Positions 27,537 through 37,799 are shown, counted from the stretch's first letter. The stretch: 64,000 nt of DNA from Boseongicola sp. H5 (GCA_020622165.1 JACNMN010000014.1:1-64000), one strand, 5' to 3'. Notes: generated by a model from the sequence alone, not told the origin. Made by a program: numbers and translations.

Positions 27537-28853
27537 ATGAGTGACGTTCATGCGCAAACCGTCTCATATGTGCGCGAGACCATGCTTCCTGAGGCCGAAC
27601 CGCCGGTCACCGAACGCGGCGCTATCAAGTGGCTCAGGGAAAACCTGTTTTCCTCCTGGTTGAATGCGATCCTGACGATCCTGTCGCTCTACGTGATCTA
27701 TTACGTGCTCAGCCACACCCTTGGCTGGATGCTTTACGGCATATGGGATGCGGGCTCGCTGACCGAATGCCGGGAGATCCGGAACGAGCTTTACGGAGAG
27801 GATGCCAGCGTGGCCTGCTGGGCCGTCCTCGCGGATCGGTGGGACCAGCTTCTGTTCGGCTTCTATCCGCAGGATCTGTACTGGCGACCCGTAGCGGCGC
27901 TGCTGGTCTTCTTCGTGGCCGTGTCCCCGATCCTGTTCGAGGGCGTCCCGCGCAAGCTCTTCTATCTGACGGCTACCGCGCCGTTCATTTGCTTCTGGCT
28001 GATCTGGGGCGGGACGATCTGGGGGCCGATTGTCGTTGCCTTGGGATTTGTGATCGCCGGCGCGGTCTTCAGATACGGGGCCGAGGTGGTTGGGCCGCTG
28101 CTGGCAATCATCGGGGCGTTCGTTGTGCCGATCCTCTACTGGCTCCTGCTGGCCGGTCCGCTTACCGCGATCCTCAATTCCATCGCGCCGATTGGGATGC
28201 AGTATGTCTCCTCCGACGAAATCGGCGGCTTCATGCTGGCCTTCATCATCGGGATAACAGGTATCATCCTGTCCTTCCCTCTGGGCATCCTCCTGGCGCT
28301 TGGGCGGCAATCGGATCTGTTCATCATCAACAAGACCTGTGTGACCTTCATCGAGGTGATCCGTGGCGTGCCCCTGATCGTCTGGCTGTTCACGGCCTCG
28401 CTGCTGCTGAACTACTTCCTGCCGCCCGGCACCAATTTCGACCTGCTTCTGCGGGTGATCATCATGGTGACCTTCTTCGCATCCGCGTATATGGCGGAGG
28501 TCATTCGGGGCGGTCTCGCCGCACTGCCAAGGGGGCAGTACGAGGGGGCCGACAGTCTGGGGTTGAATTACTGGCAATCGATGCAGCTGATCATTCTGCC
28601 TCAAGCGCTCAAGATCTCGATCCCGGGGATCGTGAATACCTTCATCGGATTGTTCAAGGACACGACGCTGGTGGTTTTCGTGGGGCTGTCAGATCCGATC
28701 GGCTTCTCGAACCTGATCCGCGCCACCACCGACTGGAATGGCATCTATTGGGAGCTTTTCATCTTCATTGGGCTCTGCTTCTTCATCTGCTGTTTCTCAA
28801 TGTCGAAATACTCGCAATTCCTGGAGCGCAAGCTCCGCACCGAACATCGCTAA
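27537..28853 (+). CDS. aapM: General L-amino-acid ABC transporter permease AapM
   Basis: AapM pairs with AapQ in the membrane. The 438-residue protein has several hydrophobic helices, an extended N-terminal half with a periplasmic insert, and a C-terminal EAA loop (LPRGQYEGADSLGLNYWQSMQLIILPQALKISIP). It starts immediately after aapQ and is followed by aapP after 12 bp, consistent with one transcript. Confidence 0.94.
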   Translation: MSDVHAQTVSYVRETMLPEAEPPVTERGAIKWLRENLFSSWLNAILTILSLYVIYYVLSHTLGWMLYGIWDAGSLTECREIRNELYGEDASVACWAVLADRWDQLLFGFYPQDLYWRPVAALLVFFVAVSPILFEGVPRKLFYLTATAPFICFWLIWGGTIWGPIVVALGFVIAGAVFRYGAEVVGPLLAIIGAFVVPILYWLLLAGPLTAILNSIAPIGMQYVSSDEIGGFMLAFIIGITGIILSFPLGILLALGRQSDLFIINKTCVTFIEVIRGVPLIVWLFTASLLLNYFLPPGTNFDLLLRVIIMVTFFASAYMAEVIRGGLAALPRGQYEGADSLGLNYWQSMQLIILPQALKISIPGIVNTFIGLFKDTTLVVFVGLSDPIGFSNLIRATTDWNGIYWELFIFIGLCFFICCFSMSKYSQFLERKLRTEHR

Positions 28854-28865
28854 GGAGACGTCCAT

Positions 28866-29669
28866 ATGACCGACGCTCAGACTTCGCCCGTCGCGGATCG
28901 CAAAATCGACCGCTCGAAAATGGCTATCTCCGACGAGGTGGCGATCGAGATCCGGGACATGAACAAATGGTTCGGCACATTCCACGTGCTGCGCGACATC
29001 AACCTGACCGTCAATCAGGGTGAACGGATCGTTGTCTGCGGCCCTTCCGGCTCGGGCAAATCCACGCTGATCCGCTGCATCAACGCGTTGGAGGAGCATC
29101 AGAAAGGCACCATCTCCGTGGATGGCACGCTGTTGTCGAACGACCTGAAGAACATCGACCGGGTCCGGTCAGAGGTCGGCATGGTGTTCCAGCATTTCAA
29201 CCTGTTCCCGCATCTGACGATCCTGGAAAACTGCACGCTGGCGCCGATCTGGGTGCGGAAGACCCCCAAGCGGGAGGCCGAGGAAACGGCGATGTATTTC
29301 CTCAACAAGGTCAAGATCCCGGAGCAGGCGGACAAGTACCCAGGGCAGCTTTCGGGCGGCCAGCAGCAGCGTGTCGCGATCGCCCGGAGCCTGTGCATGC
29401 GGCCCCGGATCATGCTCTTCGACGAGCCGACATCGGCGCTCGATCCGGAGATGATCAAGGAGGTGCTGGACACGATGATCCAGCTTGCCGAGGAAGGCAT
29501 GACGATGATCTGCGTGACCCATGAGATGGGCTTTGCCCGACAGGTCGCAAACCGCGTGATCTTCATGGATCAGGGCCAGATCGTGGAACAGAACGAACCC
29601 GAAGAGTTCTTCAACAACCCGAAATCCGAGCGGACACAACTGTTCCTGAGCCAGATCCTCGGCCACTGA
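28866..29669 (+). CDS. aapP: General L-amino-acid ABC transporter ATP-binding protein
   Basis: AapP powers amino-acid import. The 267-residue protein has Walker [10 protein letters not shown] (about 61-69), the Q-loop [11 protein letters not shown], signature LSGGQQQR, Walker [16 protein letters not shown] and the switch His in [10 protein letters not shown] 35-residue N-terminal lead precedes the ABC fold. AAGGAGACG is the ribosome-binding site. It closes the aap operon and is followed by a hairpin terminator. Confidence 0.95.
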   Translation: MTDAQTSPVADRKIDRSKMAISDEVAIEIRDMNKWFGTFHVLRDINLTVNQGERIVVCGPSGSGKSTLIRCINALEEHQKGTISVDGTLLSNDLKNIDRVRSEVGMVFQHFNLFPHLTILENCTLAPIWVRKTPKREAEETAMYFLNKVKIPEQADKYPGQLSGGQQQRVAIARSLCMRPRIMLFDEPTSALDPEMIKEVLDTMIQLAEEGMTMICVTHEMGFARQVANRVIFMDQGQIVEQNEPEEFFNNPKSERTQLFLSQILGH

Positions 29670-29697
29670 TCCGGTAGCGGGTTTTCTACAGATCGTG

Positions 29698-29726
29698 CAG
29701 GCCGTCCCTCGGGGCGGCCTGTGTCT
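29698..29726. terminator. Terminator after aapP
   Basis: CAGGCCG and CGGCCTG form a 7-bp stem on a 10-nt loop with TGTCTT after it. The T-tract is weak. It lies between the convergent aap operon and the SixA-like gene. Confidence 0.5.
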
Positions 29727-29762
29727 TGCAAACATACCGGCGTTTCCCGGGGTCCGCCGCGC

Positions 29763-30263
29763 TCAGGGTAAATCGTGCGGCGTGGCGAAGTCGAGTACCG
29801 TGCCGGTTCCCCAATGGATATCGGACCAGTTGGCCGCATCGAAACGCGCCACCAGCGTGGCGCAAGTGGGATAGTCGGAGAAACGGCCATGATCGGGCGG
29901 GTGCGCCAGCAGTCTTTCGGCGCATTCGGCGATACCGGGATTGTGACCCACCATCGCGACCACGGGTGCGTCTCTGGGGGCTGTGGCGAGGGTACCCAGC
30001 ATCACTGGGGCTGGCGCGTGATAGAGACGCTGGTGATAGCTGGCCTGCACCGTATCGAAACCCAGCCGCGTCCAGGTCTCGGCGGCGCGGACGGCGGTCG
30101 AAATCATCGCCGCCACGGGCACATGGCCCTTCGCCCGCAACCAGGCGCCGATGCGCGGCGCATCGCGCTGCCCGCGTTCGTTCAGCGGGCGGTCGTGATC
30201 GTCCAGCGTGGGGTCGTCCCAGTCGGATTTCGCATGGCGGATCAGGATCAGGGTCAGGCTCAT
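29763..30263 (-). CDS. SixA-type histidine phosphatase family protein
   Basis: The 166-residue protein has the RHG motif of the phosphoglycerate-mutase-like superfamily at its start (LTLILIRHAKSDWDDP) and a second catalytic His in VVAMVGHNPGI. Size and NERGQRDAPRIGAWL resemble SixA, which dephosphorylates phosphohistidine on signalling proteins; the real substrate here is unknown. The ATG at 30263 gives the family N-terminus, while the frame upstream lies in the neighbouring gene, which it overlaps by 4 bp. Confidence 0.87.
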   Translation of the reverse strand: MSLTLILIRHAKSDWDDPTLDDHDRPLNERGQRDAPRIGAWLRAKGHVPVAAMISTAVRAAETWTRLGFDTVQASYHQRLYHAPAPVMLGTLATAPRDAPVVAMVGHNPGIAECAERLLAHPPDHGRFSDYPTCATLVARFDAANWSDIHWGTGTVLDFATPHDLP

Positions 30264-30910
30264 GGATGAAAACTTCTCATATGGAAGGCGGATTGGGCGG
30301 GCTGTCGGCCATATGACTGGCTGAGCGGGCAGGCGCGGCGCACGGCGCAACCCGCGCTCAGGCATGCCTCTCCGGGGACAGTATCCAGATAGGCATGGCA
30401 CACGATGGTGTCATAGCCCTGTGGCGTGAGGGCGGAGACGGGGCAGGCCGTCAGGCAGGGTTTGTGGCAGGTTTCGCAAGGCGGCGCGGCCGGAGGCTCC
30501 GGCAGCGCGATCCGCTCCTTCAGCGCCAGCGCTCCGCGGTAGGACACCATGAGCCCCGCCACGTCATGCACCAGAATGCTCACCGGGCTGGTCCAGGCCC
30601 GCCCGGTGCGCGTGGCCCACCGGATGAAGGGCGCGAAAGGTGGCCCGCCGAAGGGAAACCTTGCCTTCACACCGAGATCGCAGGCCAGCCGCCCGATCAC
30701 CCGGCGCGACCAGCGATCCATCGGGTCGGGCTTGCGGTCGGTGAATTCCGGCTCGGCGGTGACATGCGCCCAGAAGCCCGGCTCCCGCGGGCCGAGGAGC
30801 ACGAGCGTTTCCGTGCCCGCCGGCGCGTCGTCTCCGGGGCCGGGGTGGAACGCGCCGAATATGTCCAGATGGTGCGCGCGCATGCGCGCGCTCAGTGCGG
30901 AGTACTCCAT
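30260..30910 (-). CDS. 4Fe-4S ferredoxin-like protein
   Basis: The 216-residue protein ends in a cysteine cluster, CETCHKPCLTACPVSAL followed by Cys residues in IVCHAYL, CLSAGCAVRRACPLS, typical of iron-sulfur binding similar to the ferredoxin part of QueG-like proteins. The N-terminal half has no recognised domain and lacks a cobalamin signature. It is commonly annotated only as ferredoxin in related genomes. It overlaps the SixA-like gene by 4 bp and lies 39 bp downstream of argB on the same strand, so it may be part of that transcript. Confidence 0.75.
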   Translation of the reverse strand: MEYSALSARMRAHHLDIFGAFHPGPGDDAPAGTETLVLLGPREPGFWAHVTAEPEFTDRKPDPMDRWSRRVIGRLACDLGVKARFPFGGPPFAPFIRWATRTGRAWTSPVSILVHDVAGLMVSYRGALALKERIALPEPPAAPPCETCHKPCLTACPVSALTPQGYDTIVCHAYLDTVPGEACLSAGCAVRRACPLSQSYGRQPAQSAFHMRSFHP

Positions 30911-30949
30911 CGCCCTACCTTGTCGGGCCGCGCCCGGTGGCGCAAGCGG

Positions 30950-31813
30950 TCAGGCGCGTATGATGCTGCCCGCGCCGTGATCGGTAAACAGCTCCAGCAG
31001 CACAGCATTGGCCACGCGCCCGTCCACGATGGAGCATGCCCGCACCCCGGCGCGCACGGCGTCCAGCGCGGTCTGGGTCTTGGGGATCATGCCGCCCGCG
31101 ATGATGCCTGCGCGGGTCATCTCTTCGACCTCGGCGGCGGAAAGCTCGGTGACCACGTCGCCGGTAGCGTTCTTGACGCCGGAGACATCGGTGAGCAGCA
31201 GCAGCCGGTCCGCTTTCAGCGCGGCTGCCACGGCACCTGCGGCGATATCGCCGTTGATGTTGAAGGTCTCGCCGTTGCGGCCCGTGCCGATGGGTGCGAT
31301 CACCGGGATCATCTCGGCCTGAAACAGTTGCTGCAGAAGGTCCAGGTTGATGTCCGTGGGATGGCCGACGAAGCCCAGTTCCGGATCCGCCTGATCGCAA
31401 ACGATCAGATCGGCATCCTTGCCTGACAGGCCCACAGCCTTGCCGCCCGCGGAGTTGATCGCCTGCACGATGCGTTTGTTGACCCGACCCGACAGAACCA
31501 TCTCCACCACCTCGACGGTGGCTGCGTCGGTCACCCGCTGGCCATTCACGAAATCCGACACCACGCCAAGCCGGGCCAGAAGGTCGTTGATCATCGGGCC
31601 GCCGCCATGGACGACGACGGGGTTCACGCCCACCGTGCGCATCAGCATCACGTCCCGGGCGAAGCTGGCCATGCCCTCGTCACTGCCCATGGCGTGGCCA
31701 CCCAGTTTGATGACCACGATCGCATCGTCGTAGCGTTGCAGATAGGGCAGCGCCTCGTTCAGGGTCCGGGCGGTGGCAACATAATCACGGGTCATGGCGG
31801 TCTGTTTCTTCAT
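30950..31813 (-). CDS. argB: Acetylglutamate kinase
   Basis: ArgB phosphorylates N-acetyl-L-glutamate, the second step of arginine synthesis. The 287-residue protein has [11 protein letters not shown], the [10 protein letters not shown] substrate loop, [10 protein letters not shown], and [32 protein letters not shown] 31813 ([18 protein letters not shown]) is chosen; an ATG six codons later is possible. It lies 63 bp downstream of engB on the same strand. Long N-terminal helices like this one are usual in arginine-regulated hexameric forms. Confidence 0.95.
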   Translation of the reverse strand: MKKQTAMTRDYVATARTLNEALPYLQRYDDAIVVIKLGGHAMGSDEGMASFARDVMLMRTVGVNPVVVHGGGPMINDLLARLGVVSDFVNGQRVTDAATVEVVEMVLSGRVNKRIVQAINSAGGKAVGLSGKDADLIVCDQADPELGFVGHPTDINLDLLQQLFQAEMIPVIAPIGTGRNGETFNINGDIAAGAVAAALKADRLLLLTDVSGVKNATGDVVTELSAAEVEEMTRAGIIAGGMIPKTQTALDAVRAGVRACSIVDGRVANAVLLELFTDHGAGSIIRA

Positions 31814-31876
31814 CGGATCTGGCCTCTCGCGTCGCGTCTTGTTACGGGCGTCGCACGGGCGAGGCAAGCGCGAGGC

Positions 31877-32530
31877 TCAGTCGAGCGTGGCGATGATGCT
31901 GCGCAGGCTGGCGATACCCTCACCCTTCTCCGACGAACTCAGCACCAGTTCGGGATAGGCGGCGGGGTGACCGGCCAGCGCACCGCGGACCTGCGTCAGG
32001 GTTTTCTCGCGGTCCCTGTCCTTGACCTTGTCCGCCTTTGTCAGGACGACCTGAAATGTCACGGCGGCCTTGTCCAACAGCGCCATGATCTCCTCATCGA
32101 CCGGCTTGACGCCGTGGCGCGTGTCGATCAGCACGAAGGCCCGGCGCAGCGTGGCGCGGCCCGCCAGATAGGATTTCAGCAGGCGTTGCCATTTCTCGAC
32201 CACGGCCACGGGCGCATTGGCGAAGCCATAACCCGGCAGATCGACGAGATAGTGGCTGTCGGCCAGGGTGAAGAAGTTGATCTCCTGCGTGCGCCCCGGC
32301 GTGTTCGAGGCACGCGCAAGCGCCTTGCGCCCGGTCAGCGCGTTGATCAGGGTGGATTTCCCGACATTGGAGCGGCCGGCGAAGCAGACCTCCACCCGGT
32401 CGGCGGGCGGCATGCCATCCATCGCGACCACACCTTTGAGAAACTCCGCACCGGTGGCGAAAAGCCTGCGCCCCCGCTCAACTGTGGCGTCGTCCGGCGG
32501 GTCGGCGATCGGAAAGGGAAGCGCGTTCAC
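31877..32530 (-). CDS. engB: Ribosome biogenesis GTPase EngB/YihA
   Basis: EngB is an essential GTPase in 50S subunit assembly. The 217-residue protein has G1 GRSNVGKST (about 52-60), the G2 threonine region ARASNTPGRTQEINFF, G3 DLPGYG, G4 LTKADKV and G5 SSSEKGEG. The N-terminal extension of about 40 residues is usual in alphaproteobacteria. Its start overlaps the MOSC gene stop by 4 bp. Confidence 0.95.
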   Translation of the reverse strand: MNALPFPIADPPDDATVERGRRLFATGAEFLKGVVAMDGMPPADRVEVCFAGRSNVGKSTLINALTGRKALARASNTPGRTQEINFFTLADSHYLVDLPGYGFANAPVAVVEKWQRLLKSYLAGRATLRRAFVLIDTRHGVKPVDEEIMALLDKAAVTFQVVLTKADKVKDRDREKTLTQVRGALAGHPAAYPELVLSSSEKGEGIASLRSIIATLD

Positions 32531-33267
32531 GGCCTGATCCCGGCGGTGTCGCCAACGGCGATCTCGCCGCCCAGAACGACGCTGGCATAGACGCCGAAAC
32601 TGGTGTGGCCCCAGCCCGCCTCGAGCGCGTCCAGCGTTCTTGCATCCCGCCGTCCGGTTTCCGGGTTGGCTTCGGTGGCGGTGCAGCGGCCGATGGGCTC
32701 CACGATCTTCAGTTCAACGCGCCCCATGTGAAGCGTCTTGCCGACCAGATCGAACTCTTCCCATGGGGCGAGCCCGTCGAGCCACAGATTGCCGCGGAAC
32801 CGGCGCGGGTCGAGCGATTGACCGAGTCTTTGCGAAAGGGCGCGAAGCGAGGCGGCGTTCAGGACGGAGACCGAGGCGAAGGGCGCATCGCTCATGCCCT
32901 GCTCCGGCGACTTCACCAGCCTTGCCGGGGCGGGCCGGTTTTCGGGGTAGATCGGGCGCAGCCAGTCCAGAAGCGGGGCTGCGTCGCCATCAGGGTCCAG
33001 CGCCAGATCGGGCCGATCCGGGTGGCTTAGATGGATCAACGCCCCGTCGACCCGCGCGGTTATGGCCATCAGACCCGGCCCCTTGGCGCCGCGCAGATAA
33101 TTCCGGCAGGAACTCCAGCTGCCATCGAACTCTCCGCCGTCCTGAAGCACGGCCCAGGCACGATCCAGCGGCAGCGGGCGGTCAGGCGCCAGCACGACCC
33201 GCTCCAGCGCCTCGGCCCCGATGGCCTTGATCGGATAGCGCCAGATCGAGGTCAGGCGCACAGTCAT
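32527..33267 (-). CDS. MOSC domain-containing protein
   Basis: MOSC domains are linked to molybdenum cofactor sulfur chemistry. The 246-residue protein has an N-terminal MOSC_N beta-barrel (TSIWRYPIKAIGAEALERVVL, DRAWAVL) and a C-terminal MOSC domain with FRGNLWLDGLAPWEEFDLVGKTLHMG and GRCTATEANPETGRRD, where the conserved Cys is present. The substrate is unknown. It is coupled by 4-bp overlaps to yidC upstream and engB downstream. Confidence 0.88.
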   Translation of the reverse strand: MTVRLTSIWRYPIKAIGAEALERVVLAPDRPLPLDRAWAVLQDGGEFDGSWSSCRNYLRGAKGPGLMAITARVDGALIHLSHPDRPDLALDPDGDAAPLLDWLRPIYPENRPAPARLVKSPEQGMSDAPFASVSVLNAASLRALSQRLGQSLDPRRFRGNLWLDGLAPWEEFDLVGKTLHMGRVELKIVEPIGRCTATEANPETGRRDARTLDALEAGWGHTSFGVYASVVLGGEIAVGDTAGIRP

Positions 33268-35093
33268 TTCTCTTCAGGCTTCTTGCGCTGGAACCCCGAC
33301 CGGATGTTCCCGAATACGTCCGGCTTGAAGCCCTGACTGCGCATGATGGTGTATTGCTGCGCGAAGGTGATCGTGTTGTTCGCGATCCAGTAGACCAGAA
33401 GGCCGCTGGCGAAACTGCCGAGCATGAACATGAAGACCCATGGCAGATAGGCGAAGATCATCGCCTGCGTGGGGTCGGTCGGCGCCGGGTTCAGCTTTTG
33501 CTGCAGCCACATGGATACGCCCAGAAGCAGCGGCAGGATGCCGATGAACAATAGCGCCATGATCGAGCCGGGTTCCGGTGCCGCCCATGGCAGCAGCCCG
33601 AAGAAGTTGAATATCGACGACGGATCCGGAGCGGAAAGGTCATTCAGCCAGCCGAAGAACGGAGCATGGCGCAGCTCCAGCGTGACGAAGATCACCTTGT
33701 AGAGCGAGAAGAAGATCGGGATCTGCAACAGGATCGGCAGACAGCCCGAGGCGGGGTTCACCTTGTTCGTCTTGTAAAGCTCCATCATGCCCTGCTGGAG
33801 TTTCTGCCGGTCGTCGCCCGCGCGTTCCTTCAGCTTTTCCATCTCGGGCTGAAGCTCTTTCATCTTCGCCATCGAGACATAGGATTTGAACGCGAGCGGC
33901 AGCAGAACCGCCTTGATGATCAGGGTCAGCGCGATGATCGCCACGCCCATATTGCCGATCAGGGCGTTCAGCGTGTGCAGCATCCAGAAAATCGGCTTGG
34001 TGAGGAAATAGAACCAACCCCAGTCGATCGAGTCGAGGAACCGTGCGATGCCGCCTTCGTTCTGATAGTCGCGGATGGTCTCCCATTCCTTCGCCCCGGC
34101 GAACAGCTGCGTCGTGATCTCGGTGGTCTGGCCCGGTGCGGCGGTCATCGTCGGAAGGCGCGCCTCGGTCTGGTAGATGTCGCTGGAGGGCACATAGCGG
34201 GTCACGGATGTGAACGGTTGCTGCTCACCCGGTATCAGCGTGGTCATCCAGTATTTGTCGGTAAACCCGATCCAGCCGTTTTCGGTGACGTCGATCACCT
34301 CGGCGGGTGTGCCTTCGCGCTGGATGAAATCCAGATCCGGCAGATCGTCATAGGCAATCTCATCGAGCGTGCCGTCGATCTTGCGCACCACACCTTCGTG
34401 GAGGATGAAGAAGTTCTGCAGATCCGAGGGCAGTCCGTGGCGCGCGACGATCCCGTAAGGCGCCATGCGCACCGGTGTTTCGGTCGTGTTCTCGACCGAT
34501 TGCGTGATCTCGAACATGAAATCTTCGTCGATCGAGATGGTACGGCGAAAAATCAGACCGTTGCCATTGTCCCAGATCAGCGTCACTGGAGTTTCGGGAG
34601 TGAGGGTGTCCCCGCTCTCGATCTGCCATGGGGTATTGGCGCCGGGCACGTCTTCGAAACCCAGATCGCCGGCCGGGGCCCATCCGTAAAGCGCGTAATA
34701 GGCCTCTGACTCGCCCACGGGGGACAGAAGCGTAACGGTCGGGCTGTCGTCATCCAGCGTCTCGAAGTAGTTGTTGAGCGACAGATCATCGATCCGCCCT
34801 CCGACGAGGGAGATCGAGCCGGACACGGCGGGCGTGTCGATGGTGATCCTCTCCGCTTCGGACAGGATGCTGGCGCGCGTTTCGGCATCGGTGGCAAGTT
34901 GCGGCGTGTCCGACGCGTCCGCAACCGGAGGGGTCAACGCCATTTCGGTGCCGTCTTCGTTCAGCGCGGTAACGGCGGGTGTGTTCGGGTCTGCCACCTG
35001 CGGTTCGGGCGGCGGGAACAGCAAGAACCAGACCAGAATGACCAGAAAGCTCAGCGCAGTTGCCAGGATCAGGTTTCTGTTCTGATCGTTCAT
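33264..35093 (-). CDS. yidC: Membrane protein insertase YidC
   Basis: YidC inserts and folds inner-membrane proteins alone or with SecYEG. The 609-residue protein has the N-terminal anchor (NLILATALSFLVILVWFLLFPPPEPQ), a large periplasmic domain (about residues 60-350), and the conserved five-helix core with WGWFYFLTKPIFWMLHTL, MKELQPEMEKLKERAGDDRQKLQQ and NPASGCLPILLQIPIFFSLYKVIF. It overlaps the MOSC gene by 4 bp. About 200 bp with no gene precede it. Confidence 0.96.
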   Translation of the reverse strand: MNDQNRNLILATALSFLVILVWFLLFPPPEPQVADPNTPAVTALNEDGTEMALTPPVADASDTPQLATDAETRASILSEAERITIDTPAVSGSISLVGGRIDDLSLNNYFETLDDDSPTVTLLSPVGESEAYYALYGWAPAGDLGFEDVPGANTPWQIESGDTLTPETPVTLIWDNGNGLIFRRTISIDEDFMFEITQSVENTTETPVRMAPYGIVARHGLPSDLQNFFILHEGVVRKIDGTLDEIAYDDLPDLDFIQREGTPAEVIDVTENGWIGFTDKYWMTTLIPGEQQPFTSVTRYVPSSDIYQTEARLPTMTAAPGQTTEITTQLFAGAKEWETIRDYQNEGGIARFLDSIDWGWFYFLTKPIFWMLHTLNALIGNMGVAIIALTLIIKAVLLPLAFKSYVSMAKMKELQPEMEKLKERAGDDRQKLQQGMMELYKTNKVNPASGCLPILLQIPIFFSLYKVIFVTLELRHAPFFGWLNDLSAPDPSSIFNFFGLLPWAAPEPGSIMALLFIGILPLLLGVSMWLQQKLNPAPTDPTQAMIFAYLPWVFMFMLGSFASGLLVYWIANNTITFAQQYTIMRSQGFKPDVFGNIRSGFQRKKPEEK

Positions 35094-35301
35094 TGTTGCG
35101 GACCACCCCTTGGTTGAAGTCAGGGAGGTTCAACAGATTGGGGCTGGAAAGGTCAAGGGCTTTTCCCCGTGGCGCAAGGCTTCCGCGCGGTTTCGTCTCG
35201 CCCTGGCGGTGCGGCGCGACCGCGGCGGGCATGTGGCGGAAAGGCAGGGTGCGGCAGAGCCGGGCAGCCAGGGCCGGCACATGCGGGTGCTTCGCGGGCG
35301 G

Positions 35302-36855
35302 TTATCCCGCCTGGCGACCGATCCCGGCGGTGTCAGCCAGTTTGGCGGTATGCGCCGCGGCCCAGGCGATGGTGTCCTCAAACGGCATCGGGCGGGCTAT
35401 GCCGAAGCCCTGCACATGGCCGCAGCCGAGCTGCGCCAGCATGCTGTACTCGCCCGGGGTCTCGACCCCTTCTGCCAGCGTGGCGACGCCCAGATGCTCG
35501 GCCAGCGACAGGATTGCGGAGACCATGGATTGCTGCTTTGGATCCTTGTCGAGTCTGGTCACGAAGCTGCGGTCGATCTTGATCCGGTTCACATTGAACC
35601 GCTGGATATTCGCGATCGAGGCCTGACCGGTGCCGAAATCGTCCAGATCCAGATTGAAACCGTGGCTTCCCAGCATCTCGATGTTGCGAATGATGATATC
35701 GTCTTCGGATTGCGCGGCGACGGTTTCGAGGATTTCGACCGTCAACCGGCCCGGGCGCAGGTCGAACCTGTCCACATCCCATTTGATCCGGTCGGCAAGG
35801 CGCGGGTCGCGCAGCTCCTCGGCGGAGAAGTTCACAGCGACCGAGGGGATGGACAGGCCCGCCCTGTCCCAGCTTCGCAGGGCCGCCAGCGCATTATAGA
35901 GCATCACCTCGCCCAGCCGGGCCATCTGCTGCTCAGCTGCGACGGCTTGCAGAAACTCGCCGGGCGGCAAGACGCCATGTTCGGGGTGGTGCCATCGCGC
36001 CAGCGCCTCGAAACCGCTGATGATGCCGGTATCGGTACAGATCTGCGGTTGGTACCAGGCCCGGATCTCGCCGGAGGCCAGCGCCGGTTTGACCCTGTCG
36101 GCCAGATCTGAGCCTTTGCGCCGCCGCTGCCCGAGTTCCCCTGAAAAGGCGCGAACTGCGGACGGGCCGTTGCCACGCGCTTCGGCAAGCGCGGCCTCTG
36201 CCGCGTCCAGCATCGACTTCCCGGTGGGTGCGGGCGCCATGTCCAGCGTGCAGTAGCCGAAGGACGCGGAGATATGCGCCGAAGAGCCGCCGATTGCGAA
36301 CGGCTGCCGCAAGGCCGTTTCCATGCGCTCGATCACACCCAGAAGGACATCGGAACTCGCCCTGCGGACCGGATGCAGCACGATGCCGAAGCCTGCTTCG
36401 CCGATCCGGGCGATCATGTCGTCATGTCTGAGCACCGCGCGCAAACGGTCTGCCGCCCGAAGGAGGATATCATCGACCGTTTCGCCGCCCCAGCGCTCGG
36501 TCACGCCGGCCAGTTCGTCAATATGGACCATGATGGCCGCGGTGGCTTCGGCCGGCGATTGTGCCGCGATCCGGTCAAGCATCGCCATGAGCGAGGCGCG
36601 GGTCGGCAAGCCATGCGTCCCTTCCGCCCCGGCGGGGCGACCTCCGTCCCGCCGGGCCCGCGGGGCGCGCGCGAAGGCCTGCAAGGCAAGCAGCGCCGGC
36701 AGCAGGAATGCGGTGACGAGAAGAATGTCGATTTCGCCGAACCCCACGGCGATCAGCGCCAGTATGGGGTAAAGCACCAAGACGTCGATCCGCAACAGCC
36801 CGCCCCGCAGTCCTTCGAGCAGGCCGGAAAAACGCAGAAACTCAAATCTCGGCAT
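35302..36855 (-). CDS. Membrane GGDEF/EAL protein with degenerate GGDEF site
   Basis: The 517-residue protein has two N-terminal membrane helices (about residues 20-62), a GGDEF-fold domain (about 80-245) and an EAL domain (about 260-510). Where GG(D/E)EF should be, it reads RIGEAGFGIV, so diguanylate cyclase activity is unlikely. The EAL domain retains FEALARWHHPEHG, VEILE, LDLDDFGTG, IKIDRSFV and LAEGVET, the metal and substrate residues, so it is probably a c-di-GMP phosphodiesterase. ATG 36855 gives MPRFEFLRFSG. It lies between ttcA and yidC, interrupting the rnpA-yidC arrangement. Confidence 0.87.
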   Translation of the reverse strand: MPRFEFLRFSGLLEGLRGGLLRIDVLVLYPILALIAVGFGEIDILLVTAFLLPALLALQAFARAPRARRDGGRPAGAEGTHGLPTRASLMAMLDRIAAQSPAEATAAIMVHIDELAGVTERWGGETVDDILLRAADRLRAVLRHDDMIARIGEAGFGIVLHPVRRASSDVLLGVIERMETALRQPFAIGGSSAHISASFGYCTLDMAPAPTGKSMLDAAEAALAEARGNGPSAVRAFSGELGQRRRKGSDLADRVKPALASGEIRAWYQPQICTDTGIISGFEALARWHHPEHGVLPPGEFLQAVAAEQQMARLGEVMLYNALAALRSWDRAGLSIPSVAVNFSAEELRDPRLADRIKWDVDRFDLRPGRLTVEILETVAAQSEDDIIIRNIEMLGSHGFNLDLDDFGTGQASIANIQRFNVNRIKIDRSFVTRLDKDPKQQSMVSAILSLAEHLGVATLAEGVETPGEYSMLAQLGCGHVQGFGIARPMPFEDTIAWAAAHTAKLADTAGIGRQAG

Positions 36856-36947
36856 GATCGACCCTTCGCAACACCGCCCGGCAGACATCGCCGGACAACG
36901 CCTCATCGCTAAGTCAAACTGCCTGACAGGCCCTTAACGCTGTGCCG

Positions 36948-37799
36948 TTAGTCGGTGGAATTTTGCTCAAATGCGACCGATCTGGTGAGTCCGGCAAAGT
37001 CGAACAGGTCCGGATCCAGCAGATGGGAGGGCCGTGCCGACATCAGCGCGCTGAACATCTTCTGCCGCCGACCGGGGGAGGCGGTCTCCCATCTGTCGAG
37101 CATCTGCTTGATGGCCTGACGTTGCAGCCCGTCCTGACTGCCACACAGATCGCAAGGGATGATCGGATAGCCCATGGCACGGGCGAACCTGTCGCAATCG
37201 ACCTCCGCCACATGGGCGAGCGGGCGATAGACGAAGAGATCGCCTTCGTCATTCAGCAGCTTGGGGGGCATTGTGGCCAGTTTGCCGCCATGGAAGAGGT
37301 TGAGGAAAAAGGTTTCCAGAATGTCGTCGCGGTGATGGCCGAGCACCACGGTGGAGCAGCCCTCCTCCCGCGCGATGCGGTAGAGATTGCCCCGCCGCAG
37401 CCGGGAACAGAGCGCGCAATAGGTCCGGCCCTGAGGCACCTTGTCCATGACGATGGAGTAGGTGTCCTGATACTCGATCCGGTGCGGCACGCCCATCCGC
37501 TTCAGGAACTCGGGCAGGACCGTGGCGGGAAAGCCCGGCTGGCCCTGATCCAGATTGCAGGCAAGAAGATCCACGGGCAGGAGCCCGCGCCATTGCAACT
37601 CCACCAGAGCGGCCAGCAGGGTGTAGCTGTCCTTTCCGCCCGAAAGGCAGACCAGCCATCGGGCGCCGCGTTCGATCATGCCATACCGCTCAATCGCCTC
37701 GCGGGTCTCGCGGATGATCCGCTTGCGCAGTTTCTTGAACTCCGCCGTCTTCGGCGCGCCGTTGAAAAGCGAGTGGATGTCGTCGGTATCGTCCAGCAT
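36948..37799 (-). CDS. ttcA: tRNA 2-thiocytidine biosynthesis protein TtcA
   Basis: TtcA thiolates C32 of certain tRNAs. The 283-residue protein has the PP-loop [13 protein letters not shown] (about residues 50-62), the conserved [16 protein letters not shown] and [12 protein letters not shown] cysteine pairs that bind its iron-sulfur cluster, and [22 protein letters not shown] 37799 gives [12 protein letters not shown]. It is on the same strand as yidD, separated by about 160 bp. Confidence 0.94.
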   Translation of the reverse strand: MLDDTDDIHSLFNGAPKTAEFKKLRKRIIRETREAIERYGMIERGARWLVCLSGGKDSYTLLAALVELQWRGLLPVDLLACNLDQGQPGFPATVLPEFLKRMGVPHRIEYQDTYSIVMDKVPQGRTYCALCSRLRRGNLYRIAREEGCSTVVLGHHRDDILETFFLNLFHGGKLATMPPKLLNDEGDLFVYRPLAHVAEVDCDRFARAMGYPIIPCDLCGSQDGLQRQAIKQMLDRWETASPGRRQKMFSALMSARPSHLLDPDLFDFAGLTRSVAFEQNSTD

